Origin: Streptomyces sp. NBC_01353 | GTDB lineage: Bacteria > Actinomycetota > Actinomycetes > Streptomycetales > Streptomycetaceae | Length of the DNA: 64,000 bases | Direction of reading: 5' to 3' | Assembly: GCF_036237275.1 (NCBI RefSeq) | Contig: NZ_CP108352.1 | Span: 7,148,501 to 7,212,500, forward strand | Shown here: positions 7,703-15,438 of the stretch, in pieces | How the letters are laid out: every line of letters starts with the position of its first letter | How positions within the stretch are numbered: the first letter of the stretch is position 1 | Notes under the pieces: generated by a model | What the model was told of the DNA's origin: nothing | The model's input: only the letters and a program-made list of their open reading frames with translations | Database searches by the model: none | Position numbers and translations under genes: made by a program

Positions 7703-8839
7703 ATGTCCGAGGATCGGCACGTCGACGACCGGCCCGTCGCGCTCGACGAATACCCGGTGCACCAGGCACCGCTCTCGATGAAGCACCACGTCAGCGGCGA
7801 TCGCAACGCCTACGACCGGTGCATCTTCCACGTCTTCGACCACCAGGGCCGCGCCCTGCTCATCGCCGGGCTCGGCGTGTACCCCAACACCGGGGTCATC
7901 GACGCCTACGCCACCCTCCGTACCGGTGACCAGCTGCACGCCGTACGTGCCTCCGACGCCCTCGGCGACGACCGGATGAACCTCGCCGTCGGCCCGCTGC
8001 GCATCACCGTCGACGAACCCCTGAAGACGCTCTCGCTGTACTGCGAGCCGGACCCCGCCGACCCCGAGGGGCTCTCCTTCGACCTCACCTGGACCGGGGA
8101 CTTCCCCACCGTCTGGGAGCCCCACCACACCCAGCGCCGGGGCGACCGCCTCACCCTCGAAGGGCGCCGCTTCGTCCAGGCCGGCCACTGCACCGGCACC
8201 ATCCGGGCCGGCGGCGAGGAGTTCGCCGTCACCTCGGGGGAGTGGACCGGCACCCGTGACCGCAGCTGGGGCGTCCGGCCCATCCCGGGCGAGGAGCCGG
8301 GCCGCGCCGACGAGTTCCGGCCCGAGGGCTTCCACTGGCTCTGGATACCCATGCGCTTCGACGACCGCTTCGTCATGGTCATCGCGCAGGAGGACGCCGA
8401 CGGCTACCGCACCCTCAACGAGGCCGTGGTCGTACGGAACGGGCAGCGCGACACCCAACTCGGCTGGCCCCGCACGGACATCACGTACCGGCCGGGCACC
8501 CGCCACCCCGAGCGTGCCGTCGTCCACCTCGCCGACCCGACGGGCAAGCCCCTGGAGGTCGAGGTGGAGATCCTCGCCTCCTCGCCGCTCGCCGTCGGCG
8601 CCGGCTATCCGCCCGCCAGCGACTGGCAGCACGGCACCTGGCAGGGCCGCGACTGGACCGACCGCAGGGTCTACGACCTCTCCGACCCCACCGCCCACCC
8701 CATGGCCGCCTTCGGCGTCACCGACCACGCGGCCCGCTTCACCCTCGACGGGCGCACCGGGTACGGGATCTTCGAGCACGGCTCCTTCGGCCGCCACGAC
8801 CCGAGCGGCTTCGTCGACCACATCTCCTCCGCCGGCTGA
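7703..8839 (+). CDS. CrtC/AttH-like lipocalin-fold protein
   Basis: A 378-residue protein without signal peptide or membrane segments, rich in beta-strand and Trp/Asp motifs (SGEWTGTRDRSWGVRPI, EGFHWLWIPMRFDD). These are typical of the hydroxyneurosporene synthase/AttH-like superfamily proteins found beside acyl-CoA and steroid catabolism genes in actinomycetes. Some relatives hydrate or isomerise isoprenoid or lipid substrates; the activity here is unknown. AGGAGGT at 7691-7697 gives a strong ribosome site 5 bp before ATG 7703. The shared palindrome upstream suggests co-regulation with the thiolase/DUF35 pair. The phosphotransferase 30 bp downstream is probably in the same operon. Confidence 0.72.
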   Translation: MSEDRHVDDRPVALDEYPVHQAPLSMKHHVSGDRNAYDRCIFHVFDHQGRALLIAGLGVYPNTGVIDAYATLRTGDQLHAVRASDALGDDRMNLAVGPLRITVDEPLKTLSLYCEPDPADPEGLSFDLTWTGDFPTVWEPHHTQRRGDRLTLEGRRFVQAGHCTGTIRAGGEEFAVTSGEWTGTRDRSWGVRPIPGEEPGRADEFRPEGFHWLWIPMRFDDRFVMVIAQEDADGYRTLNEAVVVRNGQRDTQLGWPRTDITYRPGTRHPERAVVHLADPTGKPLEVEVEILASSPLAVGAGYPPASDWQHGTWQGRDWTDRRVYDLSDPTAHPMAAFGVTDHAARFTLDGRTGYGIFEHGSFGRHDPSGFVDHISSAG

Positions 8840-8868
8840 GCCGAGCCCCGAAGAGAAGGAGCTTGTAC

Positions 8869-9960
8869 ATGGCCACCGCGCCCCGCCCCCGCACCTCCAC
8901 CCGTGACCCCGAGGAGCTCGGCCGTCGGCTCACCGACTGGCTCGAACCGGTCCTTCCCGGCGCCCGGGTCACCGACCTCGCCGTCCCCGGCTCCAACGGC
9001 ATGTCCAGCGAGACCCTGCTCTTCGACATCGACCATCCCCACGCGCCGGTGCGCGGCTGCGCCCTGCGGCTGGCCGCCGACCCCGCCGCGTACACGATCT
9101 TTCCCGTCTACGACATGGAACGGCAGCACCGGGTGATGAGCCTGGTCGGGGAGCACACCGACATCCCCGTGCCGCGCGTGCTGTGGCTGGAGCCCGAACC
9201 AGGGCCGCTCGGCGCCCCGTTCTTCGTGATGGCCCGGGCCGAGGGCCGCGTCCCACCGGACGTCATGCCCTATACGTACGAGGGGAACTGGCTGCACTCC
9301 GCCACCGACGACGAACGCGCCCACCTGGAGGCCGAGTCCGTGTCGGTGCTGGCCCGGCTCCACGACCAGTTCCCCGCGAAGGAGGCGGAGTTCCTCCTGC
9401 CCGAGGGGACCGGCAGCCCACTGCGACGGCACGTCGACGCCCAACGCGCCTACTACGCCTGGGTGGTGGCGGGACTCGCGCCCTCCCCGCTCATCGAGTC
9501 CGGCTTCGACTGGCTGGAGGCGCACTGGCCCGCCGACGAGGGCCCGGCCGTCCTGAACTGGGGCGACGCCCGCATCGGGAACATCGTCTACGACGGATTC
9601 CAGCCCGCGGCCGTGCTCGACTGGGAGATGGCCGCCTTCGCCCCGCGCGAGGTCGACCTCGGCTGGACCGTCTATCTGCACCGCTTCTTCCAGGACCTGA
9701 CCGTGAGCTTCGGCCAGCCCGGGCTGCCCGGCTTCCTGCGCCGTGACGCGATCGAGCGGCGCTACGCAGCCCTCACCGGCCACACACCGCGGGACATGGA
9801 GTTCCACACCCTCTACGCGGCGCTGCGGCACGCGATCGTGATGCTCAGGGTCGCGTACCGCCAGGCGCACTTCGGAGAGGTCGAGGTGCCGGAGAACCCG
9901 GACAGCCTGATCCTGCACCACGCCACGCTCGCGGCGATGGTGCGGGGAAGCTACTGGTAG
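8869..9960 (+). CDS. Phosphotransferase (APH/ACAD10-type kinase-like)
   Basis: A 363-residue protein of the aminoglycoside phosphotransferase fold. The catalytic loop reads WGDARIGN and is followed by the metal-binding region AAVLDWEMAAF, with the usual HGD replaced by WGD, as is common in the ACAD10/11-associated branch. Such proteins accompany acyl-CoA dehydrogenases and are linked to hydroxyacyl metabolism rather than drug resistance. AGAAGGAG lies 7 bp before ATG 8869; a TTG two codons upstream is less likely. It follows the CrtC-like gene by 30 bp, so co-transcription is likely. Confidence 0.82.
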   Translation: MATAPRPRTSTRDPEELGRRLTDWLEPVLPGARVTDLAVPGSNGMSSETLLFDIDHPHAPVRGCALRLAADPAAYTIFPVYDMERQHRVMSLVGEHTDIPVPRVLWLEPEPGPLGAPFFVMARAEGRVPPDVMPYTYEGNWLHSATDDERAHLEAESVSVLARLHDQFPAKEAEFLLPEGTGSPLRRHVDAQRAYYAWVVAGLAPSPLIESGFDWLEAHWPADEGPAVLNWGDARIGNIVYDGFQPAAVLDWEMAAFAPREVDLGWTVYLHRFFQDLTVSFGQPGLPGFLRRDAIERRYAALTGHTPRDMEFHTLYAALRHAIVMLRVAYRQAHFGEVEVPENPDSLILHHATLAAMVRGSYW

Positions 9961-9966
9961 GCGTCG

Positions 9967-10335
9967 CTATGCCGCGCGCCGCATCTGCGGCACCTTGATC
10001 GGACGGGAGCCCGGACCGCCGACGTGCGAGAAGGGCTGCGTCCGCCAGTCGAGACTCTGAGGGAGCGTCAGCAGGAGCGCGGTGTCCTGCTCCTGGACCT
10101 CCAGCGTCTCGTCCGCGGGGCGCGCGTCGGCCGCGGCCCGGCCGGTGCCGGGGCAGACCGTGAGCACGAACGGGTTCCACGGCGTCGGGCACAGCGCGTG
10201 CTCCGGCAGCACGTCCTCGTCCGCGAGCAGCGCGATCGGCTGGACACAGTCCGGGCAGATCACCCGGTACATCTCAAAGGTGTCGTAGGCGTCGAGCTCG
10301 TCGGTCGTCTCGACCGAATCAACAGGCTCCTGCAT
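9967..10335 (-). CDS. Conserved hypothetical protein with CxxC motif
   Basis: A 122-residue acidic protein with one CPDC motif (VICPDCVQPIALLADEDVLP) and a further CP at ALCPTPW, which could bind zinc. No enzyme motif is recognised. ATG 10335 is preceded by GGGGAGA at good spacing. The frame upstream of it lacks the codon bias of the gene body. Its stop is only 6 bp from the stop of the convergent phosphotransferase, leaving no room for a separate terminator. It is divergent from the Lrp-type regulator. Confidence 0.75.
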   Translation of the reverse strand: MQEPVDSVETTDELDAYDTFEMYRVICPDCVQPIALLADEDVLPEHALCPTPWNPFVLTVCPGTGRAAADARPADETLEVQEQDTALLLTLPQSLDWRTQPFSHVGGPGSRPIKVPQMRRAA

Positions 10336-10548
10336 GGAGAATCTCCCCCTCGGGTGGGTCGACCACGTTCGGATGACCTCGACCACAGCAAGCAATTCCC
10401 ATACGGCCCGGCGCATAACCGTGAGCTCTCGAACGAGCTGGCCGCAAACCTGTGGTCTTCGTCACATGCCCGTCGCAGGTGCCCCGAGGATGCCCATAGA
10501 TGCCTTTGTCGAAGGGCCCCCGGCTGTGCCGATGGCACCCCGGGGCAA

Positions 10549-10554
10549 TAGGTT
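10549..10554 (+). promoter_or_regulatory. -10 element of a probable leaderless Lrp transcript
   Basis: TAGGTT ends 6 bp before the ATG at 10561, so transcription would begin at or next to the start codon. There is no Shine-Dalgarno sequence. The -35 box is not clear. Confidence 0.45.
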
Positions 10555-10560
10555 GACCGC

Positions 10561-11001
10561 ATGGAGGAGCTGGATCGTCAGATCGTCGAGTTGCTCGTCA
10601 GGGACGGGCGCATGAGCTACACCGACCTGGGCAAGGCCACGGGCCTGTCCACCTCGGCCGTACATCAGCGCGTCCGCCGCCTCGAGCAGCGCGGGGTCAT
10701 CCGCGGCTATGCCGCAGTCGTGGACCCGGAGGCCGTCGGGCTGCCGTTGACCGCCTTCATCTCGGTCAAACCCTTCGACCCGAGCGCCCCCGACGACACC
10801 CCGGACCGGCTCGCCGACATCCCGGAGATCGAGGCCTGCCACAGCGTCGCGGGCGACGAGAACTACATCCTCAAGGTGCGCGTCGCGACCCCGCTGGAGC
10901 TGGAACACCTGCTCACCCGTATCCGCTCCCAGGCCGGCGTCTCCAGCCGCACGACGGTCGTCCTGTCGACCCCGTACGAAGCCAGGCCGCCGCGCGTCTA
11001 G
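10561..11001 (+). CDS. Lrp/AsnC-family transcriptional regulator
   Basis: A 146-residue protein with an N-terminal winged helix (LDRQIVELLVRDGRMSYTDL, then GLSTSAVHQRVRRLEQRGVI) and a C-terminal RAM/AsnC ligand-binding domain (ACHSVAGDENYILKVRV). Length and both signatures are standard. Regulators of this kind respond to amino acids or related small molecules and often control neighbouring genes, here perhaps the amidohydrolase 70 bp downstream. The start is supported by homology; the mRNA looks leaderless. Confidence 0.92.
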   Translation: MEELDRQIVELLVRDGRMSYTDLGKATGLSTSAVHQRVRRLEQRGVIRGYAAVVDPEAVGLPLTAFISVKPFDPSAPDDTPDRLADIPEIEACHSVAGDENYILKVRVATPLELEHLLTRIRSQAGVSSRTTVVLSTPYEARPPRV

Positions 11002-11059
11002 GCGCGACGGCGGATCGGGGGCCGCGGGCCCGGCGTTCGGCCGGGTGCCGCCGCGCATC

Positions 11060-11065
11060 TAGCCT
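11060..11065 (+). promoter_or_regulatory. -10 element of a probable leaderless amidohydrolase transcript
   Basis: TAGCCT ends 6 bp before ATG 11072 and no ribosome-binding sequence is present, so this gene probably has its own leaderless promoter instead of depending on the Lrp transcript. Confidence 0.45.
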
Positions 11066-11071
11066 GGTCGC

Positions 11072-12694
11072 ATGAGCGAGACCCTGCCTGACATCGAGCA
11101 CCGCACCGTCCTGCTGCGCGGTGGAGACGTCCACAGCCCCGCCGACCCCTTCGCCACCGCCATGGTGGTGGAGCGCGGTCATGTCGCCTGGGTGGGCTCG
11201 GAGGGCGCGGCCGACGCCTTCGCCTCCGGGGTGGACGAGGTGATCGACCTCGAAGGCGCGCTCGTCACCCCCGCGTTCGTCGACGCGCACGTGCACACCA
11301 CGGCGACAGGTCTCGCGCTGACCGGCCTCGACCTGTCCTCCGCCGCGTCGCTCGCCGAGGCGACGGAGAAGATCCGCGCCTACGCCACCGCCCGCCCCGA
11401 CGACCGGATCCTGATCGGCCACGGCTGGGACGCGTCGCGCTGGCCCGAGCGCCGAGCGCCGCACCGCGACGAGTTGGACCGGCTCACCGGCGGCCGCCCG
11501 CTCTACCTCACCCGGATCGACGTCCACTCCGCCGTCGCCACCACCGCCCTGCTCGACCTCGTGCCCGGCATCCGCGAGCTCTCCGGCTTCCGCGACGGCG
11601 AACCGCTGACCGGCGACGCCCACCACGCCGTCCGCCGCGCCGCCTACGCCGTCCTCTCGCCCGCGCAGCGCACCGAGGCCCAGCGCGCGGCCCGCGCGCA
11701 CGCCGCCTCGCTCGGCATCGGCACCCTGCACGAGTGCGGCGGCCCCGAGATCTCCTCCGAGGACGACTTCACCGGACTCCTCGACCTCGCCCGTGAGGAA
11801 ACCGGGCCGCGCGTCGTCGGCTACTGGGCCGACCTCGACATCGAGCGGGCCCGGGCGCTCGGCGCCGTCGGCGCGGCAGGCGACCTCTTCGCCGACGGCT
11901 CGCTGGGCTCGCACACCGCCTGCCTCCACGACGCGTACACGGACGCCGGCCACACCGGCATCGCCCACCTCGACGCCGCCGCGGTCGCGGCCCATGTCGT
12001 CGGCTGCACCGAGGCCGGCCTCCAGGCCGGGTTCCACGCCATCGGCGACGCGGCCGTCACCGCCGTGGTCGAGGGCGTTCGGGCCGCCTCGGAGAAGCTC
12101 GGTCTCGCCCGGATCCGCGCCGCCCGCCACCGGGTCGAGCACGCCGAGATGCTCACCCCCGAGACGATCGCCGCCTTCGCCGAGCTCGGCCTCACCGCCT
12201 CCGTCCAGCCCGCGTTCGACGCGACCTGGGGCGGCGGCGAGGGCATGTACGCCGAGCGCCTCGGCGTCGAGCGGGCGCGCACCCTCAACCCGTACGCCGC
12301 TCTGCTCCGCTCCGGGGTGCCGCTGGCCTTCGGCTCGGACAGCCCGGTCACCCCGCTCGACCCCTGGGGCACCGTCCGCGCGGCCGCCTTCCATCGCACC
12401 CCCGAGCACCGGATCTCCGTCCGTGCCGCCTTCACCGCCCACACCCGGGGCGGCTGGCGGGCCGTCGGCCGCGACGACGCCGGCACGCTCGTCCCCGGCG
12501 CCCCGGCCGACTACGCGATCTGGCGGGCGGACGAGCTCGTGGTCCAGGCGCCCGACGACCGGGTGGCCCGCTGGTCGACCGATCCGCGCTCCGGAACGCC
12601 CGGTCTGCCCGACCTGACCCCCGGCGGCGAACTCCCGGTCTGTCTGCGCACGGTGGTGTTCGGACAAACGGTCTTCGTCCGGCCGAACGAGTGA
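11072..12694 (+). CDS. Amidohydrolase family protein (YtcJ-like)
   Basis: A 540-residue metal-dependent hydrolase. The first metal site is FVDAHVHTTATG (His73/His75). Later motifs are GFHAIGDAAVTAVVEG, RVEHAEML and PLAFGSDSPVTPLDP with the final metal/catalytic Asp. This order matches the YtcJ/amidohydrolase-3 branch, whose members hydrolyse N-acyl or cyclic amide bonds; the substrate here is unknown. There is no signal peptide, so the protein is cytosolic. It follows the Lrp-type regulator and may be controlled by it. Confidence 0.88.
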   Translation: MSETLPDIEHRTVLLRGGDVHSPADPFATAMVVERGHVAWVGSEGAADAFASGVDEVIDLEGALVTPAFVDAHVHTTATGLALTGLDLSSAASLAEATEKIRAYATARPDDRILIGHGWDASRWPERRAPHRDELDRLTGGRPLYLTRIDVHSAVATTALLDLVPGIRELSGFRDGEPLTGDAHHAVRRAAYAVLSPAQRTEAQRAARAHAASLGIGTLHECGGPEISSEDDFTGLLDLAREETGPRVVGYWADLDIERARALGAVGAAGDLFADGSLGSHTACLHDAYTDAGHTGIAHLDAAAVAAHVVGCTEAGLQAGFHAIGDAAVTAVVEGVRAASEKLGLARIRAARHRVEHAEMLTPETIAAFAELGLTASVQPAFDATWGGGEGMYAERLGVERARTLNPYAALLRSGVPLAFGSDSPVTPLDPWGTVRAAAFHRTPEHRISVRAAFTAHTRGGWRAVGRDDAGTLVPGAPADYAIWRADELVVQAPDDRVARWSTDPRSGTPGLPDLTPGGELPVCLRTVVFGQTVFVRPNE

Positions 12695-13211
12695 CATAGG
12701 GACATTTCGTGCCGCCGATCGATGATCAACCGGCTTGTCCACGACCTGCGGATCTTCCCCACTGACCTGGCAGTATCGGTCATCTCCGCAGGTCAAACGA
12801 GTGTTGACAGCGAGCGGCCACCGGCCGGTAGGTTCGGCGAGTCCACCACAGGACGTCCGACCGGGTTCACCTCCACGCAGTCGTCGAACGCCGCTGGGTC
12901 AAGGGATGGTGTGCCGCACCGGCTCACCATCACCGGGAACCAGGTTCAGCGCCCGCGCCTCGGGGGCGAGGGAAGGTTTCTCCGGCGGAGGGTGGGACCC
13001 GGGTGGGGCCCGGACGTTCAGTAGACAACGGCTCTCGGTCGACCCGCAGCCAGCGGGTTCCAGGTCGGCCCGAAGGGCGCCGGGCCCCGATCCGCACACG
13101 ATGCGCCACGCCGGTGCACCCCCATGGACACCCGCAACCAGCCCGCTGCGACCGAGGCGCGCCCGGGGCTCGCTATGGTGGGGGTTCGCGTATGTATCCG
13201 AAGGGGCAGCA
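12695..13211. other. 517-bp gap with promoter-like and structured elements
   Basis: No ORF here has convincing codon bias. The gap contains TTGACA-N19-TAGGTT at 12804-12834 and a stem-loop GATGGTG/CACCATC (12905-12911 with 12925-12931), followed by a G-rich stretch. It could be a long 5' leader for ppm1 or carry a small RNA. A TATGGT at 13174-13179 could be a second -10 box near ppm1. Confidence 0.4.
12804..12834 (+). promoter_or_regulatory. Vegetative-type promoter TTGACA-N19-TAGGTT
   Basis: A perfect -35 hexamer and a TAnnnT -10 element with a 19-bp spacer. It lies 378 bp upstream of the ppm1 start, so it would make a long leader or a separate small RNA. Confidence 0.45.
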
Positions 13212-13991
13212 GTGAACGACGGTGGCCAGAGGCGTTACGGCCCGCTCGGCAGAGCCTTGGTGATCATTCCGACCTACAACGAGGCGGAGAACATCAAGCC
13301 GATCGTCTCGCGCGTACGGGCGGCCGTACCGGAGGCGCACATCCTCGTCGCCGACGACAACAGCCCCGACGGCACGGGCAAGTTCGCCGACGAGATCGCG
13401 TCGGACGACGACCATGTCCACGTCCTGCACCGCAAGGGCAAGGAGGGGCTCGGCGCCGCCTACCTCGCGGGCTTCCGCTGGGGCATCGAGCACGGCTACG
13501 GCGTCCTCGTCGAGATGGACGCCGACGGCTCCCACCAGCCCGAGGAGCTGCCCCGGCTGCTGACCGCACTCAAGGGCGCCGATCTGGTGCTCGGCTCCCG
13601 CTGGGTGCCCGGCGGCCGGATCGTGAACTGGCCCAAGTCCCGCGAGTTCATCTCCCGCGGCGGCAGCCTGTACTCCCGCGTCATGCTCGACGTGCCGATC
13701 CGTGACGTCACCGGCGGCTACCGGGCCTTCCGCAAGGAGACCCTGGAGGGCCTGGGTCTGGAGGACGTGGCCTCGGCCGGCTACTGCTTCCAGGTCGACC
13801 TGGCCCGCCGGGCCGTCGCCGCCGGCTTCCATGTCGTCGAGGTCCCGATCACCTTCGTGGAGCGCGAGATCGGCGACTCGAAGATGAGCCGCAACATCGT
13901 CGTCGAGGCCCTCTGGCGGGTCACCGGCTGGGGTCTGACGGCCCGTGCGAACAAGGTCGGCAAGATGCTCGGCCGCAAGTCCGCGAGCTGA
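13212..13991 (+). CDS. ppm1: Polyprenol monophosphomannose synthase
   Basis: A 259-residue GT2 glycosyltransferase with VIIPTYNEAENI near the N terminus, ADDNSPDGTG, and the DXD-type EMDADGSHQPEELPRLL. It lacks the long membrane or acyltransferase domain seen in some mycobacterial Ppm1 proteins. It transfers mannose from GDP-mannose to polyprenyl phosphate on the inner face of the membrane, supplying the donor for protein O-mannosylation and lipoglycans. GTG 13212 is preceded by GAAGGGG at about 5 bp; a much longer open frame upstream is non-coding in character. The position next to fxsA and rbpA matches Streptomyces ppm1. Confidence 0.93.
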   Translation: MNDGGQRRYGPLGRALVIIPTYNEAENIKPIVSRVRAAVPEAHILVADDNSPDGTGKFADEIASDDDHVHVLHRKGKEGLGAAYLAGFRWGIEHGYGVLVEMDADGSHQPEELPRLLTALKGADLVLGSRWVPGGRIVNWPKSREFISRGGSLYSRVMLDVPIRDVTGGYRAFRKETLEGLGLEDVASAGYCFQVDLARRAVAAGFHVVEVPITFVEREIGDSKMSRNIVVEALWRVTGWGLTARANKVGKMLGRKSAS

Positions 13992-14057
13992 CCCCTCCCC
14001 GCCGTACTGATCTCTCCTTTACGGCGTTCCTGCGACAGGCCAGGCACACTGGGGGGC

Positions 14058-14654
14058 ATGACCAACGGCGCAACGCCTCCCCTGGCCCCCAAGCGCTCCC
14101 GCGCGCGTACGTACCTCCCGCTGGCCTTCGCCGCCTGGCTGGTCCTCGAGATCTGGCTGCTCACGGTGGTGGCGAACGCGGTCGGCGGGCTGACGGTCTT
14201 CGGTCTGCTGCTCGGCGGAGCCGTCCTCGGCGCCGTGGTGATCAAGCGGGCAGGGCGCCGGGCCTTCAAGAACCTCACCGAGACCTTCCAGCAGGCGCAG
14301 GCGGCGGCGCAGTCCGGCGTCGCACCGACCGTCGGCGACCGGGCCGGCTCGCGCGACCGTAACGGCTTCCTCATGCTCGGCGGTCTGCTGCTGATGATCC
14401 CCGGCCTGATCTCCGACGTGGCCGGTCTGCTGCTGCTCGTACCGCCCGTGCGCTCCTTCCTCGGCCGCTACGCGGACCGGGCCGCCGAGCGCAGGATGAA
14501 CGCCGCCGCCGCTCCCGGCAGCCTCCAGGACGCCTTCCAGCAGGCCCGTATGCGGCGCCCCGACGGCAAGGTCGTGCAGGGCGAGGTCATCCGCGAGGAC
14601 GGGCCCCAGGGACCGCAGCGGCCCCAGGAGCCCCGACCTCCCCTGATGCAGTGA
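14058..14654 (+). CDS. fxsA: FxsA family membrane protein
   Basis: A 198-residue protein with hydrophobic helices at about 20-45 and 50-65, then GLLLMIPGLISDVAGLLLLV, the hallmark of FxsA cytoplasmic-membrane proteins. In E. coli FxsA affects phage T7 exclusion by F plasmids; its normal role is unknown. The C-terminal 50 residues are hydrophilic and Pro/Gln-rich (QGPQRPQEPRPP). ATG 14058 follows GGGGGG. It lies 66 bp downstream of ppm1 and may be co-transcribed, and it ends at a strong terminator shared with rbpA. Confidence 0.9.
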   Translation: MTNGATPPLAPKRSRARTYLPLAFAAWLVLEIWLLTVVANAVGGLTVFGLLLGGAVLGAVVIKRAGRRAFKNLTETFQQAQAAAQSGVAPTVGDRAGSRDRNGFLMLGGLLLMIPGLISDVAGLLLLVPPVRSFLGRYADRAAERRMNAAAAPGSLQDAFQQARMRRPDGKVVQGEVIREDGPQGPQRPQEPRPPLMQ

Positions 14655-14740
14655 TCCTCACGGCGCGTCCGACACCGCGTCCGGGAACGGTGATCCGGCC
14701 ACGGCGCCCGGCGCATCACGATTGACTCGCATGACGACAA

Positions 14741-14787
14741 ACGCCGCGGGGCCCGGTACACACAAGGTGTACCGGGCCCCACGGCGT
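14741..14787. terminator. Bidirectional terminator between fxsA and rbpA
   Basis: The inner arms 14748-14761 and 14767-14780 (GGGGCCCGGTACAC/GTGTACCGGGCCCC) pair perfectly over 14 bp with a 5-nt loop. After one mismatch the outer arms ACGCCG/CGGCGT extend it. It separates two convergent genes. Confidence 0.9.
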
Positions 14788-14808
14788 CGCTTTCGGCCGT
14801 GCCGTCCG

Positions 14809-15183
14809 CTAGGCGGACTTGCGGCTGTCTCGTGGATGTACGGCGATGTTCATGGCGCCGGAACGAAGGACCGCCAGCCTCTCGGCCAGGACCTCCTCCA
14901 GCTCCTCGCGGGTGCGCCGCTCCATGAGCATGTCCCAGTGCGTACGCGCCGGCTTGCCCTTCTTCTCCTCGGGGCCGTCCCCGTCCACCAGGAGTGCCTG
15001 GCTGCCGCAGACCTTGCACTCCCACTCCGGCGGAATTTCCGCTTCCACCGAGAAGGGCATCTCAAAACGATGGCCCTTCTCGCATGCGTACTCCACGGCC
15101 TGGCGCGGGGCCAGATCGATGCCGCGGTCGGTCTCGTAGCTGGTCACCACGAGGCGCGTGCCGCGAAGAGCTCGCTCACTCAT
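14809..15183 (-). CDS. rbpA: RNA polymerase-binding protein RbpA
   Basis: A 124-residue protein with the RbpA signature: basic N-terminal tail (SERALRGTRLVVTSYETD), a zinc core with Cys/His ligands in YACEKGHRFEMPF and CKVCG, and the sigma-interacting helix near the C terminus (TREELEEVLAERLAVLRSGA). It binds RNA polymerase and group-1 sigma factors (HrdB) and stabilises the open complex. In S. coelicolor rbpA is induced by disulfide stress through SigR. A GGAAT-N18-GTT promoter lies at 15245-15270 on the same strand. ATG 15183 matches the known N terminus. Confidence 0.97.
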   Translation of the reverse strand: MSERALRGTRLVVTSYETDRGIDLAPRQAVEYACEKGHRFEMPFSVEAEIPPEWECKVCGSQALLVDGDGPEEKKGKPARTHWDMLMERRTREELEEVLAERLAVLRSGAMNIAVHPRDSRKSA

Positions 15184-15244
15184 GAATCGTGCCTCCCGGG
15201 CTTGTCGCCCACAGGACAGGTGTCGCTGTCGTCGTCATCCGGTC

Positions 15245-15270
15245 AACGTCCGGTCGGCGGTAAAGATTCC
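15245..15270 (-). promoter_or_regulatory. SigR-type promoter GGAAT-N18-GTT for rbpA
   Basis: Read on the minus strand, GGAAT (15270-15266), an 18-bp spacer and GTT (15247-15245) fit the SigR consensus GGAAT-N18/19-GTT. The -10 box is about 62 bp upstream of the rbpA ATG. This agrees with established membership of rbpA in the thiol-oxidative stress regulon. Confidence 0.8.
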
Positions 15271-15334
15271 CGTTCCGGGTCATGCGTCGCCCGTCGTGCC
15301 GCCCCTTGTTCTACCCACCAGTGCCCGGTTTGTC

Positions 15335-15352
15335 ACATCTGGCAGCAGATGT
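15335..15352. promoter_or_regulatory. Inverted repeat ACATCTG-N4-CAGATGT
   Basis: Perfect 7-bp arms with a 4-bp centre lie between the stop of the MFS gene and the rbpA promoter. It could be a weak terminator for the MFS gene or a binding site upstream of rbpA. It has little GC and no U-tract, so an operator is at least as likely. Confidence 0.35.
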
Positions 15353-15438
15353 CACCCAGCGTCTTCACTAAAGCAGCACGCAGTAACGGTCCGCCTGGCA
15401 GGCCAAAGGCGTACACTACCGGCCTTTCACTTCCGCGT

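Noticed and set aside
8869-9960. Aminoglycoside resistance gene
   Set aside because: It has the APH fold, but the WGD catalytic loop and lipid-gene neighbourhood match the ACAD10-type branch, not drug resistance.
12722-13024. A 100-codon plus-strand ORF upstream of ppm1
   Set aside because: It spans the candidate promoter, has no ribosome site and has irregular codon use.
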